Source: Janthinobacterium sp. UMAB-56 (GTDB lineage: Bacteria; Pseudomonadota; Gammaproteobacteria; Burkholderiales; Burkholderiaceae_D). From it: a stretch of DNA of 64,000 nucleotides. This document shows, piece by piece, positions 63,554 through 64,000 of this stretch (its first letter is position 1; the number at the start of each line of letters is the position of its first letter). A program made the position numbers and the translations under genes. The notes under the pieces are model-generated. The model was not told the origin of the DNA. It searched no databases and saw only the letters and a program-made list of their open reading frames with translations. The stretch is taken from the NCBI RefSeq assembly GCF_900095265.1, contig NZ_LT607669.1:1-64000 (forward strand), given 5' to 3'.

Positions 63554-64000
63554 ATGCGTAAGATCAAAGACGTATTGCGTTTGAAACTGGACGCCCAACT
63601 GTCGCACCAGCAGATCGCCGCCGCGCTGGGCATCTCGAAGGGCGTCGTCACCAAGTACGTAGGCCTGGCCGCTGCCGCAGGGTTGGACTGGCCGCAAGCC
63701 AGGGACACGGATGAAACCGCGCTGGAGCGGCGCCTGCTGGTGGCGCCGGAGCGGCCGCGTGACCACATCCAGCCGGACTATGGCCGCCTGCACCAGGAGC
63801 TGCGCCGCAAGGGTATGACGCTGATGCTGCTGTGGGAGGAGCACCGCGCCGACCACGCCGGTGAGCAGACCTACGGCTACACCCAGTTCTGCGAGAACTA
63901 CCGCCGCTTTGCCAAGCAACTGAAGCGCTCGATGCGCCAAGTGCACCGCGCCGGTGAAAAGCTGTTCATCGACTACGCCGGCCCCACCATCGGCCTCACC
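63554..64000 (+). CDS. istA: IS21-family transposase IstA, N-terminal part
   Basis: 149 residues are visible before the window ends. A helix-turn-helix (LSHQQIAAALGISKGVVTKY) is followed by the linker (YGRLHQELRRKGMTLMLLWE) and the first catalytic Asp in LFIDYAGPTI. This is the standard IstA start. The ATG at 63554 is preceded by CAAGGATC. The istB helper would follow outside the window. Confidence 0.93.
   Translation, partial: MRKIKDVLRLKLDAQLSHQQIAAALGISKGVVTKYVGLAAAAGLDWPQARDTDETALERRLLVAPERPRDHIQPDYGRLHQELRRKGMTLMLLWEEHRADHAGEQTYGYTQFCENYRRFAKQLKRSMRQVHRAGEKLFIDYAGPTIGLT

Overview
The window looks like a mobile, accessory part of a betaproteobacterial genome or large plasmid. Gene families and the Gly-rich SSB tail suggest Oxalobacteraceae (Massilia, Janthinobacterium or Herminiimonas type), but that is inference; no rRNA or housekeeping marker other than a partial ssb is present.

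Region 1 (1-34.7 kb) is a heavy-metal island bounded by 46-bp inverted repeats of a Tn3-family element of the Tn4651 type. The left repeat (107-152) cuts the 3' end of ssb, and the right repeat (34648-34693) follows tnpA. The element carries divergent tnpT and tnpS (coiled-coil partner and tyrosine resolvase). A third, internal repeat copy (2413) beside a broken tnpT shows at least two related transposons were nested. Cargo: merR/merTP plus a Cys-rich protein but no merA; a copRS-type two-component system; an eight-gene ars operon (arsR, two LMW-phosphatase-type arsC, arsB, glutaredoxin-type arsC, arsH, an FMN reductase, an ArsN-like acetyltransferase); a copper operon (CzcE-like protein, OMF lipoprotein, multicopper oxidase, CusF-like protein, copC, copD, cupredoxin, CopA ATPase, and unexpectedly an ATP-grasp-like protein and a FlgB-like rod protein); and cusCBA with small metal-binding proteins on the opposite strand.

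Region 2 (34.7-48.1 kb) is a czc-type Zn/Co/Cd module: czcI-czcCBA, an AT-rich stretch with a small membrane protein, an orphan OmpR-type regulator, MgtC-like and GmhA-like genes, the czcP ATPase, a decayed eptA-pap2 lipid A module, and a second CzcE-like gene whose promoter matches the one at 12.8 kb.

Region 3 (48.1-64 kb) is a patchwork: an ISKra4-family IS inserted in an IS6 remnant, higBA, a tyrosine recombinase overlapping a coiled-coil DNA-binding gene, an AbiE-like toxin-antitoxin pair with two palindromic operators, a methyltransferase, an IS3 scrap, an HTH regulator with a small basic partner, a minus-strand run of small unknown or phage-like genes including a likely ADP-ribosyltransferase, and the start of an IS21-family element that cuts another gene.

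The genes work together as layered metal defence: periplasmic binding and oxidation of copper, inner-membrane P-type ATPases, envelope-spanning RND pumps, arsenic reduction and extrusion, and dedicated regulators. Stability (toxin-antitoxin) and recombination modules keep the island in place and mobile.
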